Of a stretch of DNA of 64,000 bases, positions 1-11,706 are shown in pieces (within the stretch, counting starts at the first letter, position 1; each line of letters starts with the position of its first letter). The DNA is from Terfezia claveryi (lineage: Eukaryota > Ascomycota > Pezizomycetes > Pezizales > Pezizaceae): NCBI GenBank assembly GCA_015179025.1, contig WHUX01000267.1, positions 1 to 64,000 on the forward strand. The letters run 5' to 3'. A model generated the notes under the pieces. It was not told where the DNA came from, did not search any database, and worked only from the letters and a program-made list of their open reading frames with translations. The translations under genes and the position numbers were made by a program.

Positions 1-475
1 AGAAATCCATGCATTTGAGTGCATATATATATATATATATACGAGAAACTCATGCTTTTGGAGATATATATATATGTATATGCGAGACACACGTGCTTTG
101 GAGATATATATATATATATATATATATGCGAGAAACTCATGCTTTTGGAGGCTTATATTTATATATGTGTGAATCTCGTGCTTTGGAAACTTATATATAT
201 ATATGCGCGAATCTCATGCTTTAGAGACTTATATATAGATGCGAGAAACTCATGCTTTTGGATACTTATATATATATATATACAAGAAACTCATGCTTTT
301 GAGGCTTATTAGTATATATGTGAGAAACTTATGCTTTTGGAGGCTTATATATATATATGCGAGAAACTTGTGCTTTTGGAGACATATAGAGAAATGCATG
401 CATTCGCGGGCATATATATATATATGTGCAAGAAACTCGTGGTTTTGGAGACATAGATAAATGTATGAATTTGTA
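1..475 (+). repeat. AT-rich minisatellite, plus-sense half (FB1)
   Basis: Tandem copies of a unit of roughly 35-45 bp made of a (TA)n run, then GCGAGAAACTCATGCTTTTGG and AGACTTA-like sequence. Length varies mainly by the number of TA steps. Units lacking one A or carrying CGTGCTTTGG are variants. It faces an inverted copy from about 550. Confidence 0.9.
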
Positions 476-549
476 GGCAAGATAAATATATATATATAGG
501 TGAGAAACTTATGGATTAGCAGCCTCTAAATCTACATGGAATCAATCTA

Positions 550-965
550 TAAGCCTCAAAAGCACGAGATTCTCATATATATACTAATAAGCCTCAAAAG
601 TACGAGTTTCTCGCAAATAATATATATATCTCCAAAAGCATGAGTTTTTCGTATGTATATATATATATCTCCAAAAGCATGAGTTTCTCGCATATATATA
701 TAAGTTTCCAAAAGCATGAGCTTTTCGCATATATATATAAGTCTTCAAAGTACGAGATTCACGCATATATATATATAAGCCTTCAAAAGCATGAGTTTCT
801 CACATATATATATATATATATATATATCTCCAAAGCACGAGTGTTTTGCATATATATATATATATCTCCAAAAGCATGAGTTTCTCACATATATATATAC
901 AAGTCTCCAAAAGCATGAGTTTCTCGAATATATATATAAGTCTCCAAAAGCATGAGTTTCTCACA
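550..965 (-). repeat. AT-rich minisatellite, inverted half (FB1)
   Basis: Same unit as at the window start but inverted, reading CTCCAAAAGCATGAGTTTC followed by a TA run. The 475-550 spacer is the centre of the palindrome and holds a short non-repeated stretch around position 510-545. Confidence 0.9.
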
Positions 966-1255
966 TGCACAGGTCCATATGAACAAGCCTGCCATCAGTG
1001 CTCCTATTACCTACTTCAGTAAACCCATGGCTGGTGGGCATATGAAGCCTGAAATATGTATGTGCTGATCTATAACACCAGCGTGCGCAAATCTGCCTTC
1101 CGACCAATTAACACATATTTCCCATCTGCGTCAGCTAACACATATTTCTAGGGCTGCATGAACCAACAGAACACGAGAGCACGTGCACCCCCACTTTTCA
1201 CAGGTATGACACATAACGCAGGCAGCCAGTAGTCGGCGGAAAGTCAAGCAGCCAG

Positions 1256-2200
1256 TGCTAAGGTTAGGACTCCCCCAGTGCACTCTCGAGATATCCCCCA
1301 TCTATATGCGCAGACATAGCCAGATGCGTGAACTCACCAGACAACCCGCGGACTCGATGTGAAGGCCTAGCTAATTGCTCTTAGGACGCCCAAAGTGCAG
1401 TTGCGAGATATCCCCAATCTATGTGCGCAGAGACAGGCATAGCTAGGTAATGAACTCGCCAGAAACCAGGGGACTCTATGTGAAGGCATTGCTAATTGCT
1501 CTTAGGATACCCAAAGTGCAGTTGTAAGATATCCCCAATCTATGTGGACAGACACAGGCATAGCTAGGTACGTGAACTCACTAGAAACCAGCGGACTCTA
1601 TATGAAGGTATTGCTAATTGCTCTTAGGATGCCCAAAGTGCAGTTATGAGATATCCCCAATCGATGTGCACAGACACAGGCATACCTAGGTATGTGAACT
1701 CGCCAGAAAGCAGCAGACTCTATGTGAAGGCATTGCTAATTGCTCTTAGGACACCCAAAGTGCAGTTGTGAGATATCCCCAATCTATGTGCGCATACACA
1801 GGTATAGCTAGGTACGTAAACTCGCCAGAAACTAGCGGACTCTATGTGAAGGCATTGCTAATTGCTCTTAGGACGCCCAAAGTGCAGTTGCGAGATATCC
1901 CCTAGCTATATGGGCAGACACAGGCATAGCCAGATATGTGAACTCACCAGAAAACCAGCGGACTCCATGTGATGGTGTTGCTAATTTCTCTTAGAACTCC
2001 GCTGAAATATACTCTATCAATATTCACAGATATAGCTAGGTATGTGAACTCGCTAGAAAGCCGGCAAACTCTATGTGGAGGCATTGTTAATTATTCTTAG
2101 GACTCCGCAAGTACACTCCCGAGATATCCTCTATCAATATACACAGACATAGCTAGGTATGTGGACTTGCCAGCAAATCCGCGGACTTCGTGGGACTGCC
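1256..2200. repeat. ~120-bp tandem array, right arm of FB1
   Basis: About eight direct copies of a unit with period close to 122 bp (for example successive CTCTTAGGA motifs at about 1498, 1620, 1742 and 1864). Each unit contains GAGATATCCCC, AGCTAGGTA and GAACTCGCCAG motifs. The last two units are more diverged. The region 2201-2866 is the outer unique arm, with no gene. Confidence 0.88.
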
Positions 2201-2866
2201 TAACTAATTGCTCTACTACTAGGGGTTGCTCGTGGCAGTGGATAACTATATCAGTGAGGGCGGTTACTACTTTGGAGACTGCTAAGGTCTGGGAACAGCT
2301 GGATTGTGGGAGGCATATTTGCAGGACAGAGTCCTAGTGGGATCTATGATGGCATAGTACAGTGGAAGTACAAATATGGCTCATCAGTATATATCGAAGC
2401 TCAAGTTCACCCAGTGCATGCAATGTATTGCTTATACCTGGCTGCCTTTGCCTGACTGCCCCTCTCTGCCTGGCTGCGTTTGCCTGGCTGCTATTACCAT
2501 TATTCTCCATGTGCGCCAAGTAGAGTGGACATGTTGCCTGTCAGGTTGTTGAGTCAAGGCGCACACCTGCATTACAGAGGCATACTGCGGTCCTATAGCA
2601 CCTGGACGTTGGATGACTATGGATTGTCGCCTAGGGGCAGAAACAGTATATGGCTTGCGGGCGTGGATGCACAAGATAGGGTGCCAGGGCACTGTTGCAC
2701 AATACTGAACTGTAGGGCGCCAACCTTCTGAGTACAACATCAGGGTGTGGATCGCATCAACAGGTGGCCGTTATGGCGCATGTGGTGACTAGGCATCCAA
2801 GCAGTTGGTATAGTCCGTCAGGAGGCCTAGAGGGGCATTGAGGCGCGGAAAAATCTATCGTGATGT

Positions 2867-3085
2867 GTGGCGAAGAATGGTATGAGTTTAGTACTAGAGT
2901 GGATAGTATTATTATAACAGAACTTAGCAAATGGTAATAACTCGACCCAGTTATCCTGATCCCAATAGCAATACGTCTGTAGATAATGCTCAAGGGTCTG
3001 GTTGACTCGTTCGGTTTGACCATCAGTCTGGGGGTGATATGTTGAGGACTTATCCAACTCAACTCCAAATAACCGCATTACCTCC
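2867..3085 (-). pseudogene. Gypsy G integrase core fragment between FB1 and FB2
   Basis: On the minus strand this 219-bp piece encodes part of a retroviral-type integrase core, including PQTDGQTERVNQTLEHY (the catalytic Glu motif) and CYNNTIHSSTK. It matches the piece at 6328-6545 and carries the uninterrupted target site of retrotransposon T near 2900-2917. On the left it meets the right end of FB1. On the right it meets an internal FB sequence at CCTCCATCC/CCTTCCACC with only a couple of shared bases. It is best read as the remainder of another array unit whose other parts were deleted. Confidence 0.85.
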
Positions 3086-3361
3086 ATCCCCTTCCACCGA
3101 CTACTGGCTACCTGCATTATGTATTATACCTGTGAAAAGTGGGGGTGCACGTGCTCTCGTGTTCTGTTGGTTCGCGCACTCCTGGAAATATGTGTCGGCT
3201 GACATGGACGGGAAATATGTGTTGATTGGTCAGAAGGCAGATTTGGGCACGCTGGTGTTACAGATCAGTACATACATGTTTCAGGCTTCATATGCCTGCC
3301 AGCTTTGGGTTTACCGAAGTGGGTAATAGAAGCAAAGATAGCGGGCTTGTTCATATGGACC

Positions 3362-4260
3362 TGTGTATGCGAAAAGCTTTTGCTTTTGGAGACTTATATA
3401 TATATGCAAGAAACTCATGCTTTTGGAGATATATATATATATATATATGCAAGAAATGCATGCATTCCCAGGTATATATATATATATATGCGAGAAACTC
3501 CTGCTTTTGAAGACATATATATATATACGAGAAACTCATGCTTTTGGAGATATATATATATATATATATGCGAGAAATCCATACATTCGTGAGCATATAT
3601 ATATATATATACAAGAAACTCATGCTTTTGGAGACTTATATATATATGTGCGAGATACTCATGCTCTTGGGGACATATATATATATATGCGAGAAATCCA
3701 TGTATTCACATGCATAAATATCTATATATGTGTGAGAAACTCATGCTTTTGGGGACATATATATATATATGCGAGAAATCCATGCATTTGCGTGCATATA
3801 TATATATATATATGCGAGAAACTTATGCTTTTGGAGATATATATATATATATATGCGAGACACTTGTGCTTTGGAGATATATATATATATATATATATAT
3901 GTGAGAAACTCATGCTTTTGGAGGCGTATATATATATATGTGCAAATTTCGTGCTTTGGAGACTTATATATATATATGCGCAAATCTCGTGCTTTGGAGA
4001 CTTATATATATATGCGAGAAACTCATGCTTTTGGAGACTTATATATATATATTTGTGAGAAACTCATGCTTTTGAGGCTTATTAGTATATATATGAGAAA
4101 CTCATGATTTTATAGGCTTATATATATATATGCGAGAAACTTATGCTTTTGGAGACATATAGAGAAATGCATGTATTCGCGGGCATATATATATATATGT
4201 GTGAGAAACTCGTAGTTTTGGAGACCTAGAGAAATGCATAAATTCACAGGCAAGACAAAT
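3362..4260 (+). repeat. AT-rich minisatellite, plus-sense half (FB2)
   Basis: About 20 or more copies of the TA-run plus GAGAAACTCATGCTTTTGG unit. A variant unit with ATGCATTCGCGGGCAT or a similar core alternates near 3455-3480, 3570-3590 and 3770-3800. The repeat leaves several frames open for hundreds of codons rich in Tyr and Ile. I treat these as by-products of repeat composition. Confidence 0.9.
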
Positions 4261-4325
4261 ATATATGCATAGGTGAGAAACTTATGCATTAGCAGCCTAT
4301 AGATCTACATGGAATCAATCTATGA

Positions 4326-4895
4326 GCCTCAAAAGCACGAGATTCTCGCATATATACTAATAAGCCTCAAAAGCACGAGTTTCTCGCAAATAATATATAT
4401 ATCTCCAAAGTACAAGTTTTTCACATATATATATATATATCTCCAAAAGCATGAGTTTCTCGCATATATATATAAGTCTCCAAAAGTATGAGCTTCTCGC
4501 ATATATATATAAGTGTCCAAAGCACGAGATTCACGCATATATATATATAAGTCTCCAAAGCACGAGATTCTCATATATATATATATAAGCCTCCAAAAGT
4601 ATGAGTTTCTCGCATATATATATATATATATATATATCTCCAAGGCACGAGTGTCTCGCATATATATATATATATATCCACAAGTATGAGTTTCTCGTAT
4701 ATATATATATAAGTCTCCAAAGCACGAGATTCTCGCATATATATATATAAGCCTCCAAAAGTATGAGTTTCTCGCATATATATATATATATATATATATC
4801 TCTAAAGCATGAGTGTCTCGCATATATATATATATAAGTCTCCAAAAGCATGAGTTTCTCGCATATATATATAAGTCTCCAAAAGTATGAGTTTC
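4326..4895 (-). repeat. AT-rich minisatellite, inverted half (FB2)
   Basis: Inverted copies of the same unit, facing the plus-sense half across a centre of about 60 bp. The inverted half is shorter than the plus half, so the hairpin is not perfectly symmetrical. Confidence 0.9.
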
Positions 4896-5204
4896 TCGCA
4901 TGCATAGGTCCATATGAACAAGCCCGCCATCAGTGCTCCTATTACCCACTTCGGTAAACTCATGGCTGGCGGGCATATGAAGCCTGAAACATGCATGTAC
5001 TAATATGTAATATCAACGTGCGCAAATCTGCCTTCCGACCAATCAACACATATTTCCCGTCCGCGTCAGCCAATATATATTTCCAGGGCTGCGCAAACCA
5101 ACAGAACATGAGAGCACGTGCACCCCCACTTTTCACAGGTATGATACATAATGCAGGCAGCCAGTAGTTGGCGTAAGGTCAAGCAGCTAGCGCTGAGGTT
5201 AGGA

Positions 5205-5650
5205 CTCCTCCAGTACACTCTCGAGATATCCTCCATCTATATGCGCAGATATAGCCAGGTGCGTGAACTCGTCAGACAACCCATGGACTCTATATGAAGG
5301 CCTAGCTAATTGCTCTTAGGACGCCCAAAGTGCAGTTGCGAGATATCCCCAATCTATGAGCGCAAAGACAGGCATAGCTAGGTAATGAACTCGCTAGAAA
5401 CCAGCGGACTCTATATGAAGACAATGCTAATTGCTCTTAGGACGCCCAAAGTGCAGTTACGAGATATCCCCAATCGATGTGCGCAGACACAGGCATACCT
5501 AGGTATGTGAACTCGCCAGAAAGCAGCGGACTCTATGTGGAGGCATTCCTAATTGCTCTTAAGACTCTGCAAGTGCACTCTCGAGATATCCCTTATCAAT
5601 ATGTACAGACATAGCTAGGTATGTGAACTCGCCAGCAAATCTGCGGACTT
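5205..5650. repeat. ~120-bp tandem array, right arm of FB2 (short version)
   Basis: About four units of the FB array (CTCTTAGGA motifs near 5315, 5436 and 5556), against about eight in the right arms of FB1, FB3 and FB4. The missing units are a copy-number change within the array. The outer right arm 5651-6327 follows, with no gene. Confidence 0.85.
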
Positions 5651-6327
5651 CCTGGGACTGCCTAGCTAATTGCTCTACTACTAGGGATTGCTCGTGGCAG
5701 TGGATAACTATATCAGTGAGGGTGGTTACTACTTTGGAGACTGCTGAGGTCTGGGAACAGCTGGATTGTGGGAGGCATATTTGTAGGACAGAGTCCTAGT
5801 GGAATCTATGATGGCATGGTATGGTAGAAGTACAAATATGACTCATCAGTGTATATCGAAGCTCAAGTTCATCCAGTGCATGCAATGTATTGCTTATACC
5901 TGGCTGCCTTTGCCTAACTGCCCCTCTCTGCCTGGCTGCGTTTGCCTGGCTGCTATTACCATTATTCTCCATGTGCGCCAAGTAGAGTAAACATGTTACC
6001 TGTCAGGTTGTTGAGCCAGGGCATATACCTGCGTTACAGAGGCATACTGCAGTCCTATAGTACCTGGACGTTGGATGACTATGGTTTGTCGCCTAGGGGC
6101 AGAAACAGTATACAGCTTGCAGGCATGGATGCACAAGATAGGGTGCTAGGGTGCTGTTGCACAATACTGAACCATAGGGTGCCAACCTTCTGAGTACAAC
6201 GTCAGGGCATGGATCGCATCAACAGGTGGCCGTTATGGCGCATGGGGCGACCAGGCATCCAAACAGTTAGTATAGTCCGTCAGGAGGCCTAGAGGGGCAT
6301 TGAGGCATAGAAAAATCTTTCGTGATG

Positions 6328-7250
6328 TGTGGCGAAGAATGGTGTGAGTTTAGTACTAGAGTGGATAGTATTATTATAACAGAACTTAGCAAATAGTAAT
6401 AACTCGACCCAGTCACCCTGATCCCAACAGCAATACGTCCGTAGATAATGCTCATGGGTCTGGTTGACTCGTTCGGTTTGACTATCAGTCTGGGGGTAAT
6501 ATGTTGAGGACTTATCCAACTCAACTCCTAATATCCGTATTACCTCCATCCAAAATGAACTTGTAAACACCGAATCCCGATCTGAAACAACACTCTTTGG
6601 TAATCCATGCAGCCTCCAAACCTCCTTGACAAATATCCCAGCCAACTCTTTTGCCTTCCGGTTCTTCAAGGGAATGAAATGTGACATCTTAGTAAACCTA
6701 TCAACAATGACTCAGATCTGATTATACTCTTTGACTGGTGGTAAATAAATAATGAAATCCATCGAAATGTGTTCCCACGGCCTATAGGGGATTGGAAGAG
6801 GTACGAGCTTGCCATATTTCTTGTGTCTTGCTGTCTTATTTCTTTGGCAAGCATCACATGTGCGAACATAGTTTCGTACCCAGTCTTCCATATTGGGCCA
6901 GTAGTAATTTCATTTCATGAGCTCGAGGGTTTTGTTACGTCTGAAATGACCTGCAACTTTAGCATCATGACACTGGAAAGCCACTTTCAACTTAAGGGAG
7001 TTATTGTCAGGTATATATAGGTGACATTTATAGGTTACCATGTTATCTTCTAAACCGTAATGATTGAGTCCAGGGTACTCTTTGCCAAACTTCAATGCGT
7101 TCCGAATCCCTAACCACTTGTCATCCTTGAGGCCAGCCTCTTGAATCTCTTTTGACCAATTTGATTCTTCCATCTGTGAGGCCTTCACTGCCATAATGCG
7201 GTGCGTTACTAGACTCTCCTGACTTATTCCTAGTTGGAATTGACCAGGTT
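6328..7250 (-). pseudogene. G1 integrase, N-terminal and core part (C-terminus cut off by FB)
   Basis: Reading leftward, the zinc-binding HHCC region appears first (His in CHDAKVAGH, then CDACQRNK). The catalytic core follows, with Asp in MDFIIYLPP, Asp in VVSDRDSVF and Glu in QTDSQTERVNQT. The family normally inserts retroelement cDNA into the host chromosome. A TGA interrupts the frame between LELMK and NYYWP, where G2 has an Arg codon (CGA), a CpG-to-TpG change. A further stop lies in the core near 6718. The frame ends at TPFFAT, where FB2 begins. The corresponding chromodomain end is seen for G2 at 16106-16540. Confidence 0.88.
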
Positions 7251-9100
7251 TGAACATCCGAATCGTATGGTCCTGCTTCTCTCCCCCTCCTTCGAGGTCA
7301 GGATCAACCTGATGAGAAAGCGCATCTGCTTTGCCATTCTTATTACCTAGGCGGTAGATGATTCTAAAATTAAACTGGCTTAGTATTTCCGCCCATCTGG
7401 CCTGCCTTCGATTGAGTATCTTGGTGGAATTAAAGTACACAAGGTTCTTGTGATCCGTATACACAATTATCTCCTCCGGAGCACCTATGAGAAAATGTCT
7501 CCATTTCTGGAAACAATTAACAATTACAACCATCTCTTTGTCATGGACTTCGTAATTAAGTTTTGCTAGGATAAAGTGTTTTGAATAGTATGCTACTGGG
7601 TACCAACGACTATCTGGTTCCTTTTGGGATAGAATACCAGCTTTTGCTAGATCAGACGCATCTGTCTCGATTATTTTTGGTCATTTTGGGTGATAATGGT
7701 ATAGTATCGCAGCGGTAGGGAACCTATATTTTAACTCATTGAAGGCCTGTTGACACTGCTCTGTCCAGTTCCAAGGAACTCCATTATGCGTTAGTGTCTG
7801 AATCGGCAAAGCCAAACTACTAAAGCCCTAAATAAACCAGCGATAGAAATTAGCAAAACCTATAAACCTTTGCACTTCTTTAACGTTTCGAGGAGCCTGC
7901 CAGGCGAGGATGTCCTCGACTTTCTTCTGCCCCATTTGTATCCCCTTTGTACCTACTTTGAATCCCACGAATTCGACTTCTGGGACATGGAAGATACACT
8001 TGTCTATGTTGATACAAAGGTTATTCTCTGTTAGTTTCTGCAGCACCCAATGGACGAGCTCGACATGTTCTTCCTTTGTTTAGGTATAAATGAGGATATC
8101 ATCAATATATACAACTATTCCTCGGTCAATTCGTTCCAATAGAATATTATTAATATATCGCTGGAAAACAGATAGTGCATTGGTTAGTCCAAAAGGCATA
8201 ACTGTATATTCGTATAAGCCATATCTTGTCTTGAATGCTGTTTTCCACTCGTTTCCAGCTGCTATTCTGAGTAGGTTAAACTCGAGTTTGAGATTGAGTT
8301 TGGAGAAAACCTGTGAAGTACCAACTTGTTCCATTAGGGTAGTCATAAGTGGTAGGGGATACTTGTCTTTTTTGGTTATGGCATTGAGCCCTCTATAGTC
8401 TATGACTATTCTGAGCTTGCCATTTGGCTGTTTGGTGAAGAATATAGGAGCGCCAGTACTGCTTTTGCTTAGTCTTATCTTGCCGGTTCGCAGCATCTAA
8501 TCTAGGTATTCTTTGAGAAGCTCCAATTCATCAGGGGAGAGGGGGTATAGTTTTCCTGACGGGGGACTCTTTCCTTCTTCTAACTCAATTTTCATGTCTT
8601 GTGGACCATGCGTGGGAAGGGCGGATTGCAACTCCTTTCCAAAGATTTTTACAAATCCCTATACTATATTGGTAATCATCAGCAAGTTCATAGAGGTTTT
8701 CAGTTGCTGTTATTTTCATAACCTTACAAACGTTTCCATTTGCAAACTTCTGATAATCCTATTCCTCTATTTTAATTAATCCGACATATTGAGTCTCTGC
8801 AAGTACTTCATCAAGTCAGCGAAATCAGTAACCTCCTCGATTTTTAACGATCTTTTTAGCTCGAGTCCGTATGGAGTGGTGACTCGTAGCTTATCACAAT
8901 TGGCTTTTATCCAATCCATCCCCAAAATGAGTGGTAGACCTGGTTCGAGGCACGCAACCTCCATTACCAGGTCAAGAGTTTTGTTTCGTCCGATCTTACA
9001 TCTGGGACCTCCATCTGCAAGTTCTGAACCAGCACTATGCCAGACCTCTTGAGAATTGAGCCGTTGGTGCTCTATAATCTCAGTCTTTTCTCACTCTTAA
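7251..9100 (-). pseudogene. G1 pol: protease end, reverse transcriptase, RNase H
   Basis: Minus-strand order is the protease C-terminal LILGMDWIKA (about 8920), reverse transcriptase (about 8600-7828) with IDYRGLNAI, MPFGLTNA and the VYIDDILIYT active-site box, then RNase H with YTDHKNLVYF (about 7450) and GKADALSHQ. It would copy element RNA into DNA. It is broken by TAG stops after ILIYT and near 7828. The first catalytic Asp of the reverse transcriptase is Asn (FSKLNLK), while G2 still has FSKLDLK. That change is a C-to-T at a CpG on the plus strand. Confidence 0.88.
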
Positions 9101-9371
9101 CTCAAGGCAGCATCATCTGTTCAATGAAAGAAGAATCAAAAATCGTGGCTTCTGTGCCAGTATTAACCAAAGTATTAATGGAAATTTCGCATTTATTTCC
9201 TCCGTACATCCAAGATAACTTAACAGAGATAAGAAATTTCAGTCCTTTATGCTTCAATACCTTTGTACCCGATTTTCCTGCCAAAGAGAAATCCTTAATT
9301 CCATCCAATGAAATATCCGGCAACGCCACCTTTTGTGGTCTGTTTTCGAGTGCACTAATGTGAGGAGCCAC
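9101..9371 (-). pseudogene. G1 aspartic protease, catalytic Asp lost
   Basis: The minus-strand peptide contains NTLVNTGTEATIFDSSF, which fits the retropepsin active-site loop (family pattern D-T/S-G-A). The Asp codon reads AAT and the following Ala codon reads ACA. The same place in G2 reads GAT and GCA. Two C-to-T changes on the plus strand account for the difference. The protease would be inactive. It is followed leftward by the rest of pol. Confidence 0.82.
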
Positions 9372-11706
9372 CTCATCATCAGCTTTTCTTTTTGTCCTTT
9401 TTTTGCATTTTTATTTGATAAAGAAAGAGAAAAATAGCAGAAGAAAACAAATTGCGAGAAACAGAACTAATCAAAACAGGGTTAATATCCATCCGTTCCC
9501 CTTCATGTTCCTCCTTCCAACTACCAACAGAGATGCCATTCCTTATAACACAAATAGAAAACCAATCCTGCGAGACTATCCGACCCGACATACTAGATAG
9601 CCCGCATCCCTAACAGTCCAAATTTTCCCCATAATCCAACTCATCCTCACTCACAATATGCTCAAATAGAACCTCAAGTAGCACTACTACAGCCGCTCCT
9701 GCAGACACTATGGCCACTTTCTTTGCCTCCTCTTTTCCCTTTCCATTTCCCTTTACCTTTGACTCATCCGTAACCTTCCAACCAATTGAATAGTCACCCA
9801 TCATGTGAGTTTTGTCCCCACACTTGATACACTGTCCATCCTTTTTTGGAGCCTGTCACATTGCATATATGACTTTATCTTAACTCGGCTCTTTTTCCTT
9901 CTTAGAAGAAGTATTGGACTTGGGCTTGGATTTAGCATTGGGCTTGGTTTTTGCCTTCTGCTTTGGTTTAGTAATCTGATCTTTGAGATTGTCGAATTTC
10001 TTTTCGGTAGTCTTGAGGGTATTAGATACCTCTTTTTTCGCACTAGCAGCCTATTCTTTTTGATGGAACTGGCTCTGTGCATGTGCCTCCCTAACTTTAT
10101 CATACTCAACCTGAGACCTGGTATTTGCGATAGCCTGGAAGTATATTTCTGTACTAGCAGGTACCTTATCTAAAATGTCTTTGTCAGTACTGACTTGGAC
10201 CATATGGGCCCGAGTCTCAGGCTGAATTGTACTAATCAGGTGCTCCCAGAGCTATTCCCGTAGTAGTTCCGCTACCAACTGATGAGCCCTGACACGAGTG
10301 ATGAAATCTTTTATCAACTCACCTTCTTTCTGGAACTCCTTCTGAAGGGAGACCTTAGTATTACACTTCTCATGCTGGTTCTGGTGTGCATTTATGAATT
10401 CACGTTTAAAGACCTTAAACGTGTCCTATTCAACCCATCCGGAGTTGGAGTCTGGTATACGCTTGTATTGGTTTGCGTAATACTAAGTGCTCGCACCTCC
10501 TATAAGAAGATCCACTACCAATAGGATTTTTTTGCTATGAGTAGAATATGTCAGCGGCATGCATTCAAAGGTGTGGTCTACCTTCATTAGGAATTCCTTC
10601 AACTTGCTTGAAGTTCCATCAAACTTCGGAGGTAGGGGGAGGTTTTGGGGTTCTTACTTGTCAGAAAGAACTCGGGTTTTCTGAACTGGAGGCGGAGGAG
10701 GTAGAGGTGGTGGAGGTGGAATTGGACCTGTCTAAGTACCATGGATGATAAAATCTTTAATGTCATCATCAATCGATTGAGTTCGTTTTGGTAGGTGCTG
10801 TTGGCCAAGTGGTTGCTCTTATAGGTCTTTGAGCTTTCATTTATAAGTTTGGATTTGGCGAGAAAGTTCTTCTACTGATTCCTTGTTAGTTTTACAACTC
10901 CGAATATGATCATCTTGTTCTTGTTTGATTACTTTTTGTGCCCAATCATTCAGCTTCCTCATATCTGCCTTGATCCCATCGAACTCAACCTTAGCTGCAT
11001 CTATTATTACCTCCATATCGTCCTTGAGCTTCTTTGTTAGCTCTTTCCATTGGATTTCTAACGTTTCCTTAATGGAAACTGTTAGCCATTTTACAGAGTC
11101 TTCTTGTCCATCCATTTGCCCTTTTAGAGCTACTACTTCTTCAGTTACCTGTTGTCGTAGCAACTTTCAGTCTTCATAAGTTGCTCTAGCACCATTAAAT
11201 ACAATAGTATGAGCTTCTTATGCTTGTTTTAGAAAACTAGCTTGGGCATTTAGACCTTCAGTAAAGTTCAGAATTTAGGCTCGTTGCCGTTCGAATTCTG
11301 TGGCTCCATCACGAACTATTCTAGCCAATAATTCGTTATATTCTTGTTGGCTTAGTTCTATATGAGGGGGTCGAATTAGACATAGTGGGGGTTATGTGGG
11401 ATGGTGTTGGGAAGAGGTATTACTGGTTGTTCGTCGAGATGGTCTTCGGGAAGGTAGGCCAAATCGATCAATTAATCCAGGTGGAAATGACTGTAATTCG
11501 TCTGGACTATATATAGGATATCTTGAGAATTCTATCTCACGAGATAGGATATCCTCCATTGGGATGTCAATGAGATCATCTTTCGTATCAGTATCCGACT
11601 GTGGAAGATTGTGAGGTCTTTGTATGATGGCAAGGGGTGTGACATCTGGGAATATAAGGGGTTGGTAGAGCTGGTGAGGCCCTCTTAGTGTCTATGAACT
11701 AGTCAT
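9372..11706 (-). pseudogene. G1 gag (capsid and zinc knuckle), broken
   Basis: From a likely Met codon at 11706 the minus strand encodes a gag-like protein. It has a charged, coiled-coil-like middle (about 11163-10837), a proline-rich stretch (about 10730-10680), a retrotransposon gag region with PKFDGTSSKLKEFL (about 10640), a Lys/Pro-rich tail and a CX2CX4HX4C zinc knuckle near 9830-9800 (CIKCGDKTHMMGD). The last Cys of the knuckle is Tyr here but Cys in G2. A TAG lies at codon 5 in all three G copies, and more TAG/TAA stops interrupt the frame. The family packages element RNA into virus-like particles. About 480 bp between the start and the LTR show no gene. Confidence 0.82.

Larger units (their letters stand above)
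1..2866. mobile_element. Foldback element FB1 (left part outside window)
   Basis: This is the centre and right arm of a giant palindromic element; the left arm lies mostly before the window. In order it holds an AT-rich minisatellite in plus sense (to about 475), a short centre, the same minisatellite in inverted sense (about 550-965), an inner unique arm (about 966-1255), a ~120-bp tandem array (about 1256-2200) and an outer arm. It ends where Gypsy integrase sequence begins, at the same integrase position as FB2, FB3 and FB4. Its last bases, read inverted, begin CATCACGA and resemble the left end of FB3 (CATCAGAAACG). No coding capacity is recognised. Open frames inside it come from the repeat itself. 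Confidence 0.75.
3086..6327. mobile_element. Foldback element FB2, outer left arm and left array missing
   Basis: Palindromic element with inner left arm (3086-3361), minisatellite in plus sense (about 3362-4260), centre (about 4265-4325), inverted minisatellite (about 4326-4895), inner right arm (about 4896-5205), a short ~120-bp array of about four units (5205-5650) and outer right arm. Compared with FB3 it lacks everything to the left of the inner left arm. The left edge is fused to integrase sequence, so it is a deletion junction and not a transposon end. The right end sits at the same integrase site as the other copies. Confidence 0.8.

Noticed and set aside
1256..2200. CRISPR-like array (regular ~120-bp repeats)
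   Set aside because: Units are contiguous and similar along their whole length, with no unique spacers and no cas genes, in a eukaryotic transposon.
3363..4976. Long Tyr/Ile-rich open frames on both strands of the minisatellite
   Set aside because: They exist in several frames at once, follow the repeat unit, and change frame with TA-run length. No start context or conservation supports a protein.
1..5000. Telomere or centromere repeat
   Set aside because: The AT-rich minisatellite is confined to FB elements, occurs as inverted pairs, and is bounded by transposon sequence. No telomere motif is seen.
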